Positions 1-7,705 of a DNA stretch of 64,000 bases are shown piece by piece. A program made the position numbers and the translations under genes. This DNA comes from Streptomyces griseoincarnatus. Lineage in GTDB: Bacteria; Actinomycetota; Actinomycetes; Streptomycetales; Streptomycetaceae. The notes beneath the pieces were generated by a model. That model made no database searches, was not told where the DNA came from, and saw nothing but the letters and a program-made list of their open reading frames with translations. Where the stretch lies: assembly GCA_014649575.1 (NCBI GenBank), contig BMTH01000011.1, positions 62,001-126,000 of the forward strand. The letters run 5' to 3'. Within the stretch, counting starts at the first letter, position 1, and the number at the start of each line of letters is the position of its first letter.

Positions 1-425
1 AGCGCTTCGACGATCATCGCGACGAGCCCGCCGTGGGCCGCGCGGATCTTCTCCCGGGCCCCGGCGTCGAGTTCGCTCGCGGAGATGGCGACGACCGCGC
101 GGTGCCGTCGGTCCCCCACCAGTTCGAGCTGCTTGCGGACGTACGCCTCGATCTTGCCCTCGGGGCCCTCGGCGTCCGCCATCGCCGCCTCGACCTCGGC
201 CGCCCAGACGGGGAAGTCGGCCTCGCACAGCTCCTCGACGACGGCCGCCCGCGAGCGGAAGTACTCGTACACGGACGACCGGGCGAGGCCCGTGCGCTCT
301 GCGAGGGCCGGGAAGGTCAGCGCCTCCGTACCGCCCTCGGAGAGCAGGGAGCGTGCCGCGTCCAGCAGGGCGGCTCGCTGCATCGACCGGTGCTCGGCCA
401 CGGAGGCCGCTCGAATCCTTGGCAC
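1..425 (-). CDS. TetR/AcrR-family transcriptional regulator, C-terminal part beyond the window edge
   Basis: The N-terminal part of a TetR-type repressor is read on the minus strand. About the first 55 residues form the DNA-binding helix-turn-helix, with the typical LLxxGGxxALTFPALA and GLARSSVYEYF segments. The ligand-binding half follows and runs off position 1. I placed the start at GTG 425 (M-P-R-I-R). A second in-frame GTG lies at 434. The gene is downstream of whiG on the same strand, separated by 76 bases. Ligand and targets cannot be read from this fragment. Family assignment is firm, function unknown. Confidence 0.85.
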   Translation of the reverse strand, partial: MPRIRAASVAEHRSMQRAALLDAARSLLSEGGTEALTFPALAERTGLARSSVYEYFRSRAAVVEELCEADFPVWAAEVEAAMADAEGPEGKIEAYVRKQLELVGDRRHRAVVAISASELDAGAREKIRAAHGGLVAMIVEA

Positions 426-501
426 GTCGTCCACTTTACGGACGCCCTGCCCACCGCGGCCAGGGGTTCGGCCGGCCGGTCACTCCGGACGCCGCCGGAG
501 G

Positions 502-1344
502 TCAGCGGCCGAAACTGGCCAGCTTGGCGCGCAGCTGGAGCACCGACTTGGTGTGGATCTGGCTCACACGGCTCTCGGTGACGCCGAGCACGTTGCCGAT
601 CTCGGCCAGGGTCAGGCCCTCGTAGTAGTACAGCGTGACCACGGTCTTCTCGCGCTCGGGCAGGGTGTTGATGGCCCGCGCCAGGAAGCGGCGCAGCTCC
701 CGGTCCTCGGCGACCTCCACCGGGTTGTCGGCGGCGGTGTCCTCCAGGGTGTCCATGAAGCTGAGCTGGTCGCCGCCGTCACCGCCGACGTGCAGCAGCT
801 CCTCCAGGGCGACGACGTTGGCGAGGGAGAGCTGGCTGAACACCGCGTGCAGCTCGCCGACGGTGATGCCCATCTCGCCGGCGACCTCGTTCTCCGTCGG
901 GGTGCGCCGCAGCCGCGCCTCGAGGGTGGCGTAGGCACGTTCCACGTTGCGCGCCTTCTGCCGCACGGAGCGGGGGATCCAGTCCAGCGCCCGCAGCTCG
1001 TCGATCATCGCGCCGCGGATCCGGGTGATCGCGTACGTCTCGAACTTGATCTCGCGGTCGACGTCGAACTTCTCGATCGCGTCGATCAGCCCGAAGACCC
1101 CGGAGGAGACGAAGTCCGCCTGTTCGACGTTGGGCGGCAGCCCCACGCTGACCCGGCCGGCGACGTACTTCACCAGCGGTGAGTAGTGCAGGATCAGCTG
1201 CTCCCGCAGACGTTCGTCCCCCGTCGCCTTGTACGACCGCCACAGCTCGTCGAGCGTCGAGGGAGCGGGCGGCCGCACGCTGCCACCGTCGCGGGCGGCT
1301 GGGGGGATCGCCGCCCGGTCGGACCCGGAGGTGTGCTGGGGCAT
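502..1344 (-). CDS. whiG: RNA polymerase sigma factor WhiG (FliA-type, sporulation)
   Basis: This is a 280-residue sigma-70 family factor of the FliA/WhiG subgroup, which in Streptomyces commits aerial hyphae to sporulation. Region 2 (about residues 40-115) has the YSPLVKYVAGRV and FETYAITRIRGAMIDEL signatures. Region 3 follows (about 125-180), and region 4 near the C-terminus carries the EGLTLAEIGNVLGVTESRVS helix-turn-helix. The ATG at 1344 gives the usual family length and has AGGCGA upstream. The open frame extends further upstream but lacks conserved sequence. In typical Streptomyces chromosomes dprA lies just upstream. Here that gene is split by an insertion, so any read-through from the comM-dprA side into whiG may be altered. 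Confidence 0.97.
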   Translation of the reverse strand: MPQHTSGSDRAAIPPAARDGGSVRPPAPSTLDELWRSYKATGDERLREQLILHYSPLVKYVAGRVSVGLPPNVEQADFVSSGVFGLIDAIEKFDVDREIKFETYAITRIRGAMIDELRALDWIPRSVRQKARNVERAYATLEARLRRTPTENEVAGEMGITVGELHAVFSQLSLANVVALEELLHVGGDGGDQLSFMDTLEDTAADNPVEVAEDRELRRFLARAINTLPEREKTVVTLYYYEGLTLAEIGNVLGVTESRVSQIHTKSVLQLRAKLASFGR

Positions 1345-1630
1345 TCGTCGCCTAGTGCCGTTCTGCCGTGGGCTGGTACTGCCTGGGTGCGTCGTCTGTC
1401 CGATGTCTGTTCTCGTGCCCGTTCTGGGCCGTCCGTGTCTGGGTCCTCGTGAGCGTAGCGTGACTGTGGCGTCGCGGTGTGCGAAGAACGAGGGCCGGGC
1501 CGTGCGCAGATACGTTCCGGGGGCCGCCCCGCCGGGGCACACCCGTCGCTCTGAGTGATCACCCGGATACCCCAACTGACGTATTCTCCAGGGCGTGTCG
1601 GGGTTCCCCCGGACGGCCGAACACGCTGCG

Positions 1631-2521
1631 TCAGCGGACATCGGCGCCGCCCCGGACCGAGAGCGTCGCCTGGCGCGTCAACTTCCAGCGATCGCCGTGT
1701 CGTTCGACGTAACCAAGTGCTCGGAGTTCGTACAGTTTCGCGATCGCGTCGTCCGGGGTCGTCTGCGCCGTGCGGGCGATGTCGTCCGGGCGTGCCGCCC
1801 TGCGGGCCGGCAGCGCGGCGAGGACCTGGCGTACCGCCGGGTCCAGCAGGTCGCGGGGCAGGACGGGTCCCCTGCGCTCGGGGGCGAGCTCGCCCATGTC
1901 GCCGACCAGTTCGACGATCTCGTCGGCGGCGGTGACGAGGACGGCGTCCTGCCGCAGCAGTTCGTGCACGCCGGCGGAGAGGCCGCTGGTGGCCGGGCCC
2001 GGTACTCCTATCGTGTGGCGTCCGAGCCGGCGGGCGGCGCGGGCGGTCACCAGGGAGCCGCTGCGGAGGGCCGCCTCGACGACGACCGTGCCCCGGGTGA
2101 GGGCGGCGATCACGCGGTTGCGGAGGATGAAGCGGCTGGGCGTCGGATGCTCGCCCGGCGGCAATTCGCCGACCACGAGTCCCTGTTCCGCGATCCGGCC
2201 GATCAGTCCGGCGTGTCCGCGCGGGTAGGGGCGGTCCACCCCGCAGGCCAGCACGGCGACGGTCGCGCCGCCCGCGCCGAGGACCCCCCGGTGGGCGGCG
2301 CCGTCGATGCCGTAGGCACCGCCGGAGACGACGATCCATCCCTTCTCGGCGAGTCCGGCCGCGAGGGTGGCGGCCATGAACGCCCCGTACTCGGTGCAGG
2401 CGCGGGCGCCGACGAGGGCGACCGAGCGCAGCGCCCAGAGCCGCAGGTCCGCGGTGCCTCGTACCCACAGGCCGAGCGGGCGGGCGTCCCCGAGGTCGTC
2501 GAGCTGGCCGGGCCACTCGGC
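1631..2521 (-). pseudogene. dprA: dprA (DNA processing protein A), 3' fragment separated by the insertion
   Basis: This is the C-terminal two-thirds of DprA/Smf: about 296 codons beginning at the codon before EWPGQLDDL. The Rossmann-fold core is complete, with SVALVGARACTEYG, VSGGAYGIDGAAH and the PSRFILRNRVIAAL stretch. The winged-helix domain ends the protein. DprA loads RecA on single-stranded DNA. The first 134 codons lie 8.5 kb away at 11032-11433. The frame stays open into the inserted element as far as about 2974, but those codons are antisense to the 172-residue cargo gene and show no conserved sequence. A truncated product from an internal start cannot be excluded. I score it as a disrupted gene. 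Confidence 0.9.
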
Positions 2522-2552
2522 TTCTGGGGACAGTCCCTGCGTGTTGCCCCAG
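2522..2552 (+). repeat. Left terminal inverted repeat of the element
   Basis: Read inward on the plus strand the end is TTCTGGGGACA (2522-2532), eight bases, then GTGTTGCCCCAG (2541-2552). The right end carries the same two blocks in inverse orientation, with one mismatch in the outer block. The flanking GCC codon of dprA abuts the outer block directly. Confidence 0.8.
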
Positions 2553-2789
2553 CTAGAGCACTGGAGCCTACCAGCGGCGCTCCGGCAGTACCGGCACTCG
2601 TTGACGGGAGGAGGCCACTCGGAAGTGACGACCGTGCACCATCCGGGCGAGCGCGATCCGAGCAGAGGACCCCGGCCGCCTCCGAGCCAAGAATTTCTCA
2701 TCGCAGCATTGCGCACACAATGTGCATTATCGTAATTTCGTACAGTCCGCCCTGTCGGGGGGCGGCAGGCCGTCCAATCGGAGGACACC

Positions 2790-3308
2790 ATGGCCCTCAG
2801 CAAGCTTGCACAGCAGTTCGCTGACGAGATTCGTCTGCAGGACTGGACCGACGCGCACATCCGGCGCGATCGCGCAGGACACAACCGCATGTGGGACACG
2901 AAGAGCCACCCCAACGACCCAGTACTCGACGCCGAACAGACGCAGTCCGTCAAGACGAACGTCATGTGGGTCACCGCTCAGGTACTGGGCTACAACGATC
3001 CGAACTTCGATGTCTACGAGTTCGCCCAGGCATGCGGCGTCAACACTATGAACAACCGTGGCGGCAAGGACGGCTCGATCGCCGCAGGCCTCCGGACCTC
3101 GTACGGCCGGTACATGCGACCTGGCACATACGAGCTTGATCCGCTGACTGAGGTAGTCACCACGGACACCAGCGACGCCTACCACGCCTCCACCAGCTGC
3201 CCGATGTTCCTTAGCGGCTACCAGAACAAGCCTATCCTCAAGTTCTCGCGGGAAGAGGTGCCGGACCGGTGGAAGCCGTGCCAGTGCATCACCTCTAGTC
3301 AGAGCTAG
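2790..3308 (+). CDS. Hypothetical cargo protein, 172 aa, unknown family
   Basis: I do not recognise this protein. It starts at ATG 2790 behind a clear GGAGGA site. It is polar and tryptophan-containing (DWTDAH near residue 18, MWDTKSH near 34), predicted soluble, with no membrane segment or signal peptide. The last third has four clustered cysteines, one in TSCP and others in the PCQC motif near the C-terminus, which could bind a metal. It lies just inside the left end of the dprA insertion and converges on the HEPN-like gene, with a perfect hairpin between them. Codon choice is less G+C biased than in the host genes. Expressed cargo is likely; a defence or partner role is speculation. Confidence 0.75.
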   Translation: MALSKLAQQFADEIRLQDWTDAHIRRDRAGHNRMWDTKSHPNDPVLDAEQTQSVKTNVMWVTAQVLGYNDPNFDVYEFAQACGVNTMNNRGGKDGSIAAGLRTSYGRYMRPGTYELDPLTEVVTTDTSDAYHASTSCPMFLSGYQNKPILKFSREEVPDRWKPCQCITSSQS

Positions 3309-3320
3309 GCTTCGCCGGAA

Positions 3321-3349
3321 CGCCCCCCGCCGTGTGACGGCGGGGGGCG
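3321..3349. terminator. Bidirectional hairpin between convergent cargo genes
   Basis: A perfect 13-bp stem, CGCCCCCCGCCGT and its complement, encloses a three-base loop. It sits 12 bases after the 172-residue gene and 16 bases after the end of the convergent 486-residue gene, so it can serve both. Confidence 0.85.
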
Positions 3350-3365
3350 TGTCTTCTGTCCTTAG

Positions 3366-4826
3366 TCAGGCGTCGAACCGCTTCAGCTTGGCCTTGATCT
3401 CCGCGTCCTTCGAGAGCTGATTGGGCTGGCCTGCGAAGCCTTGGATGGTGTCAAACAGGTCGCGGTCGTTGCGGCCGGTCAGCTTGTTCTCGATCAGGCC
3501 AAGGAGCTCGGTCCACTGCTCGCGCGGCAGCTTCTGCTGCAGCTTGCTGGCAATAGCAGTGTCAGTAAACGATCGCAGGGCAATCGATGCCTGCTGCGGG
3601 CTGAACCTGGCAATGAGGTCCCGGTAGACCGGGTCGGCATTGATCGCGACACCGTTGCCGTTGGTCAGGAATGCTTCGACGACGCCGAGCACATACTTCC
3701 GGCTCAGCCCCTCCGGGACGTCACCGTGCTGGCCGACGAGCTCCTGCAGTCGGCGCGCGATCGGCGGTTCAGTGTAGAAGTTGCTCCAGCCGTTATGCGC
3801 GTCGACCAGTTCGTCCAAGGCGCCATCGATCTCCCACGCCCTCTCCTCTGACGGCAGGTAGGTAGCCCCGCCGACTAGGTCGAGGAGCTGACGCGCCAGG
3901 ACGGCCTGCTCTTGATCGCCGTTTGCCCGGAACCGGCCCAGGCGGAATCCGAAGTTGTAGCGCGTGTCTTCGGAGATCCGGTCCCAGAGCGCCGGCCAGA
4001 GACCGCGGATATTGTCCAGCGTCTCCGGGGTGGTGGTGAGGGTGGTGTACCGGCTGAAGAACCCGGACGCGAGCGGGTCGGCCTGAACGGTCGGCAGGTT
4101 GACGAAGAAGGTGCTGATCTCCTTGATCGCACTCTCGTCGAGCCGCTTCTCCCTGACCTTCACCAGGAGCTTCTTGACCTGAGCGGTGATCTGGTCGTAC
4201 GGAAGCGTGATTGCGTGCTTGATACAGGTTCCCAGCCAGTTGGCCAGCTGCAGGCCATCGAGCTCCGCTTGGTTCGGGTGAGCCGCACTGGCCCAGTTGC
4301 GCATGTAGCGGATGAGGTCGAGTTCCTGGAAGCCGATGTCGCTGATCAGGCCGATCTCGCGGCAGCCGCTCAGGAGCTTCTGATCGTCGAGTTTGGGCAA
4401 GTCCTCCTCGCTCTTGAGGTCCTTGCGCTTGTTGTCGTTCTTCTCCGCAACTTCGTAGAAGTACTGGAGGTCGAAGTTCACCACGCGCTTGCGGAGCTCA
4501 AGGACCGTCTCGTCCCAGAGGTAGTTGAGCGCCGCATCGAAGAGCCCAACGGATCCCGCGATGATCATCTTGGAGATGTAGCTGGCGTGACCGCGGTCCT
4601 GGACGGGCAGCCGTGCGAGCGCGAAGCCGGTGCTCTCCATCAGCGCGTGCCGCTCCGCGAGACCGACCAGAATGCCGTCCGTCGGAAGGCCTGTTTTTGC
4701 GAGTTCGCCGAGGATCAGCTCCTCGAACGACTGCAGTCCTCGCAGGGCGACCGCAGCGGCCTCGTTCGGGTCTACCGCTATCTCGCCGCCGGGACGGGGC
4801 ACCAGATGTCCACTGCTCGTACTCAT
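3366..4826 (-). CDS. Cargo protein with HEPN-type R-N-x5-H motif, 486 aa
   Basis: This is a 486-residue soluble protein, mostly helical by composition, with no signal peptide or membrane segment. Residues 170-185 read LDLIRYMRNWASAAHP, where R176-N-x5-H183 fits the Rx4-6H catalytic motif of HEPN ribonucleases, including the polar residue after the arginine. HEPN proteins occur in toxin-antitoxin, Abi and CRISPR systems. The residues around the motif form a long helical stretch, as expected. The C-terminal 270 residues match nothing I recognise. The ATG at 4826 has no strong ribosome site. The gene is 141 bases after the recombinase operon and on its strand. Motif presence is direct; RNase activity and defence function are inference. 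Confidence 0.7.
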   Translation of the reverse strand: MSTSSGHLVPRPGGEIAVDPNEAAAVALRGLQSFEELILGELAKTGLPTDGILVGLAERHALMESTGFALARLPVQDRGHASYISKMIIAGSVGLFDAALNYLWDETVLELRKRVVNFDLQYFYEVAEKNDNKRKDLKSEEDLPKLDDQKLLSGCREIGLISDIGFQELDLIRYMRNWASAAHPNQAELDGLQLANWLGTCIKHAITLPYDQITAQVKKLLVKVREKRLDESAIKEISTFFVNLPTVQADPLASGFFSRYTTLTTTPETLDNIRGLWPALWDRISEDTRYNFGFRLGRFRANGDQEQAVLARQLLDLVGGATYLPSEERAWEIDGALDELVDAHNGWSNFYTEPPIARRLQELVGQHGDVPEGLSRKYVLGVVEAFLTNGNGVAINADPVYRDLIARFSPQQASIALRSFTDTAIASKLQQKLPREQWTELLGLIENKLTGRNDRDLFDTIQGFAGQPNQLSKDAEIKAKLKRFDA

Positions 4827-4967
4827 GCCGCGAGGCTAGAGCACGGGGGATGCCCAGTGGGGGCATATTCCTGACGGCCGCAGAGCACCAGACTGGATTC
4901 TGCCAACGCTCGGGCATAGCCGCAGGTAAGACTGACGGGACGCACTCGGCCTCACCGGGCTTCGCCA

Positions 4968-5501
4968 TCAGCGACCTCGCATGACGCGGACGATGCCGTC
5001 GGTTCCGGCGGACTCCCTGAGGTGGTGGTTCTCCACCTCGAGGACATGGATGATCCGGGCCATCTGCTGAATCTTGGTGCGGAGGCCGTCCCGTTCGGCT
5101 CGGACACGGGTCAGGTCCTTCTTCTGCTTGTCGCTCACCTCTCGCTCTTTGTCGGTGAAGGGCCGTGGCGGGCCCTGCTGGGCCTTGACCAGGGCATAGA
5201 AGAGGTCCTTGAGGCCGGTGTGCTTGTGGGTGAGCTTGTTCCGCCGCAGGCCGGCTTCCTCGGCCAACGTCTTGATCGTGAGCTTTCCGTCGGAACGAAG
5301 CGGTGCGCCAACCAGGAGTCGGACCATGGCATCGGTGATCATCTGGATCTCTGCGGCATCAGCGGCGGTCCCCTGCTGGAGGGCGTCGGCGGCGTGGGCG
5401 AGGACCGCTCCGACTGTTTCAGCGATGATGGCAGCCTGGCCTCCTCGCTCTCCCTCGGTGGCGGGTTCCGTCGTTGCATCGGGGTTCTGGACCGGGTTCA
5501 T
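4968..5501 (-). CDS. DUF6262/TnpC-like coiled-coil protein of the transposition module
   Basis: A 177-residue protein whose ATG overlaps the upstream recombinase stop by 4 nt (ATGA), implying translational coupling. Residues about 70-105 (TIKTLAEEAGLRRNKLTHKH) look like a helix-turn-helix. Residues about 120-165 form a heptad-rich coiled coil (VRAERDGLRTKIQQMARI). Short proteins of this shape follow the recombinase genes in Tn554 (TnpC, which influences orientation and efficiency of transposition) and in many actinobacterial elements annotated DUF6262. It is the last gene of the recombinase operon. The assignment rests on shape and position rather than a long conserved motif. Confidence 0.75.
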   Translation of the reverse strand: MNPVQNPDATTEPATEGERGGQAAIIAETVGAVLAHAADALQQGTAADAAEIQMITDAMVRLLVGAPLRSDGKLTIKTLAEEAGLRRNKLTHKHTGLKDLFYALVKAQQGPPRPFTDKEREVSDKQKKDLTRVRAERDGLRTKIQQMARIIHVLEVENHHLRESAGTDGIVRVMRGR

Positions 5502-7705
5502 CGGGTCTTCTCACTGCTCGGGCTGCCTGGGATCGCGCTGCTCTGGTGCCGCTCGATGATCTCGACGAAGACTGCTCGCCGTTGTTGCTCCCGGCGTGCG
5601 ATGGGATAAGGGTCAAGGCCGGCTGCGGCATCTGCGTCGATCTTGTCGACCTCTGCCTGGATGCTCGCGATGTGGGAGTCGGTGCGGCTGATGTTCGGGC
5701 AGGCCAGCTGGCAGCGGGTCCGATCAGGGGTCCGTCGCCTACCGGTGTTGCTCTGGCCGAGTTCGAGATCGGGGTCGCAGAGGGCTTTGAAGGCATCGAA
5801 GTTGCAGGTCAGGAAGGCTTTCGGGTCTTCATAGACCTGCAGTTTCGGGTTCTTCACCAGGGCCCGTAGTTCTCGTTTGCCCAGGTAGGTGCCGACGTAT
5901 CGGTTCTCGAACTCTGCCGCGGCGGAGATGTAGCGGCTGGCTGCGGGACCGCTGACGCTCTCGCCATCAGCGATGCGTTCGCGTGCTTCGGCGAGGGCGT
6001 CGGCCAGGGCCAGGCCCTTCTCGAAGTCGAGGAGCTCGAGCATGTCCGCTTTCGAGCGTCCCGCGTACGACTCTCCGATCAGCGTCGCGGCGTGGCCGAA
6101 CTGCACTCCCAGAGCAATACGTCCGCCTGGCTGGCGATGGATGAACCAGGCGATGGTCCGCCGGAACCGCCGCAGGACGACCGGGCCCTCAGGGTCTTCC
6201 GGGATCAGCTCGTGCGGACGGTCGTGACGGATGGCCTGCTGGTTCGCCCAGGCGATGAAGCTCGCGATGCGCTTGGTGGCCATGTCGCTGGGCACTGCGT
6301 CACCGCCCTCCGCTGAAGGCCGGTGCCCCCTGGAGAAGCTGCGGGAGAAGAGCAGGTCACCGCTCTCCAGCTCCTCGACCACGGCGATGGACCGCGCCAC
6401 GAACTCGAGGACCACCCAGGGATCGGGGCGGATCTCACCCTCGGGAATCGCATTGCCCTCGTCGTCGGTGACGCCTTTGAAGTGCCGTCCCGTGATCTTG
6501 TAGCGGGAGGTGCCGTCCTCGCGTTCCTCGCGCGTGCAGCAGCCTCTGGTCAGGTGCAGCACTTCCTCGGGACGCATTCCGGACAAGTACGCGGTTGTGA
6601 TCAGCGATGCCGTGGACAGGTGCAGGACCAGGAAGGTGATCTCGTCGAAGTCCAGCGAATCGGTCCAGGGCCGGTCCGCGATCCGGCTCGTGATCGGGAC
6701 GTCGAGAGGGGCGTCCAGGCCGAAATGGTGGGGCTCCAGCTCGTGCCGAAGACGCCGCTGGGCAACGGTGACCTGGTCGGCATGGACCCCGAGGGTGCCG
6801 GCGATGAACTGACGGTTGAGGGAGGGCAGGATCCCCTTGCCGCCCCGGGACCGGACGCTGGCCTTGATCGCGTCTTCCTGGAAGCCTGAGAATCCCGGCA
6901 ACGGCTTGCCCTGAGCGATCAGCCCTTTCAAGTAGTCGACGACCACCTGGCTGTCCCCGCGGGGCGATGCCTCCCGGGTGCGGTCGAGCAAGCGGCGGCG
7001 TTCGCGCCAGGCGGCCAGAATGTCCGGCCCCAGGTCGAGGACCATCCGCAGCGACCAGACCAGCAGAGGCGACATCACCGCCGGGTGGACGATCGGAATG
7101 TTGTTCTCACCGTCGCTCGGGGTGTCCTTCGTGCCGAGGAAGTCGCTCATGACAGCTGCCGGATCCTCCCAGGGAGGCATCACAAGGCGGTCCTGAGGCA
7201 GCAGGAACGGCGCGTATCCCCAAATCCGGGTGAGGGTCTTCGCCGCCCGCTGGTCGTGGTCCCACGATCTTCCATAGGTTCGGATGTGTTCCGCGTACTC
7301 GCCCAGATCCTCTCCGGTCACCGCAGCGAGTTCAGTGATGCCCCGCTTCACGAGCCAGTCGGCGAAATCGATCCAGAAGCTGAACGTGAGCCGCAGGGCC
7401 CTGGGCGACATCACCTTTCGGGAAGCGGTCTCGCGCAGCAGCACCTCGGGGGCGGGGATGTTCATCACGGCCCAGCCCACCCGCATCAGCGAGGCCCGCA
7501 GCGGCTCGGGGCAGCGGGCCCAGTTGACGATCTCGGGCTTGACCGTGTCCTTGTGAGTCATGCAGGACAGACGCCAGGTCAGGTCCCGGAAACGGGGCAA
7601 CTGGTCTTCGGGGATGTTGGAACGGACCCGGTGGGCGGGCAGGACCAGGTCGTGGGGTGCCGGATCGGCCAGGCGGATGCCGTCGGCCAAGGCGGTCGGG
7701 GTCAC
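5498..7705 (-). CDS. Large tyrosine recombinase, 735 aa (third recombinase of the element)
   Basis: A 735-residue phage-integrase-fold protein. The N-terminal half has an SAM-like core-binding region (TFSFWIDFADWLVKRG). The catalytic domain shows the first arginine in YLSGMRPEEVLHLTRG, a degenerate box II in RRFRRTIAWFIHRQPGG, then FGHAATLIGESYAGR, which supplies the His and the candidate nucleophilic Tyr. A C-terminal extension has cysteines (TRCQLACPN) and a coiled-coil tail. Start is GTG 7705, overlapping the upstream stop by 4 nt. It is much longer than XerC/D (about 300 residues), as in Tn554-type elements. Probably needed together with the other two for strand exchange. Confidence 0.85.
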   Translation of the reverse strand: MTPTALADGIRLADPAPHDLVLPAHRVRSNIPEDQLPRFRDLTWRLSCMTHKDTVKPEIVNWARCPEPLRASLMRVGWAVMNIPAPEVLLRETASRKVMSPRALRLTFSFWIDFADWLVKRGITELAAVTGEDLGEYAEHIRTYGRSWDHDQRAAKTLTRIWGYAPFLLPQDRLVMPPWEDPAAVMSDFLGTKDTPSDGENNIPIVHPAVMSPLLVWSLRMVLDLGPDILAAWRERRRLLDRTREASPRGDSQVVVDYLKGLIAQGKPLPGFSGFQEDAIKASVRSRGGKGILPSLNRQFIAGTLGVHADQVTVAQRRLRHELEPHHFGLDAPLDVPITSRIADRPWTDSLDFDEITFLVLHLSTASLITTAYLSGMRPEEVLHLTRGCCTREEREDGTSRYKITGRHFKGVTDDEGNAIPEGEIRPDPWVVLEFVARSIAVVEELESGDLLFSRSFSRGHRPSAEGGDAVPSDMATKRIASFIAWANQQAIRHDRPHELIPEDPEGPVVLRRFRRTIAWFIHRQPGGRIALGVQFGHAATLIGESYAGRSKADMLELLDFEKGLALADALAEARERIADGESVSGPAASRYISAAAEFENRYVGTYLGKRELRALVKNPKLQVYEDPKAFLTCNFDAFKALCDPDLELGQSNTGRRRTPDRTRCQLACPNISRTDSHIASIQAEVDKIDADAAAGLDPYPIARREQQRRAVFVEIIERHQSSAIPGSPSSEKTR

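Noticed and set aside
1194..2516. 440-codon minus-strand frame across whiG and dprA
   Set aside because: Arg/Pro/Gly-rich shadow in the wrong frame. Both real genes have conserved motifs in other frames.
2713..2725. Short palindrome GCACA-CAA-TGTGC as a proven operator
   Set aside because: Five-bp arms are too short to call alone. It is mentioned only as a candidate for the cargo gene.
1631..2974. A full-length 447-residue DprA starting inside the element
   Set aside because: The first 150 residues are not DprA sequence and are antisense to the 172-residue cargo gene. The true DprA N-terminus is at 11032-11433.
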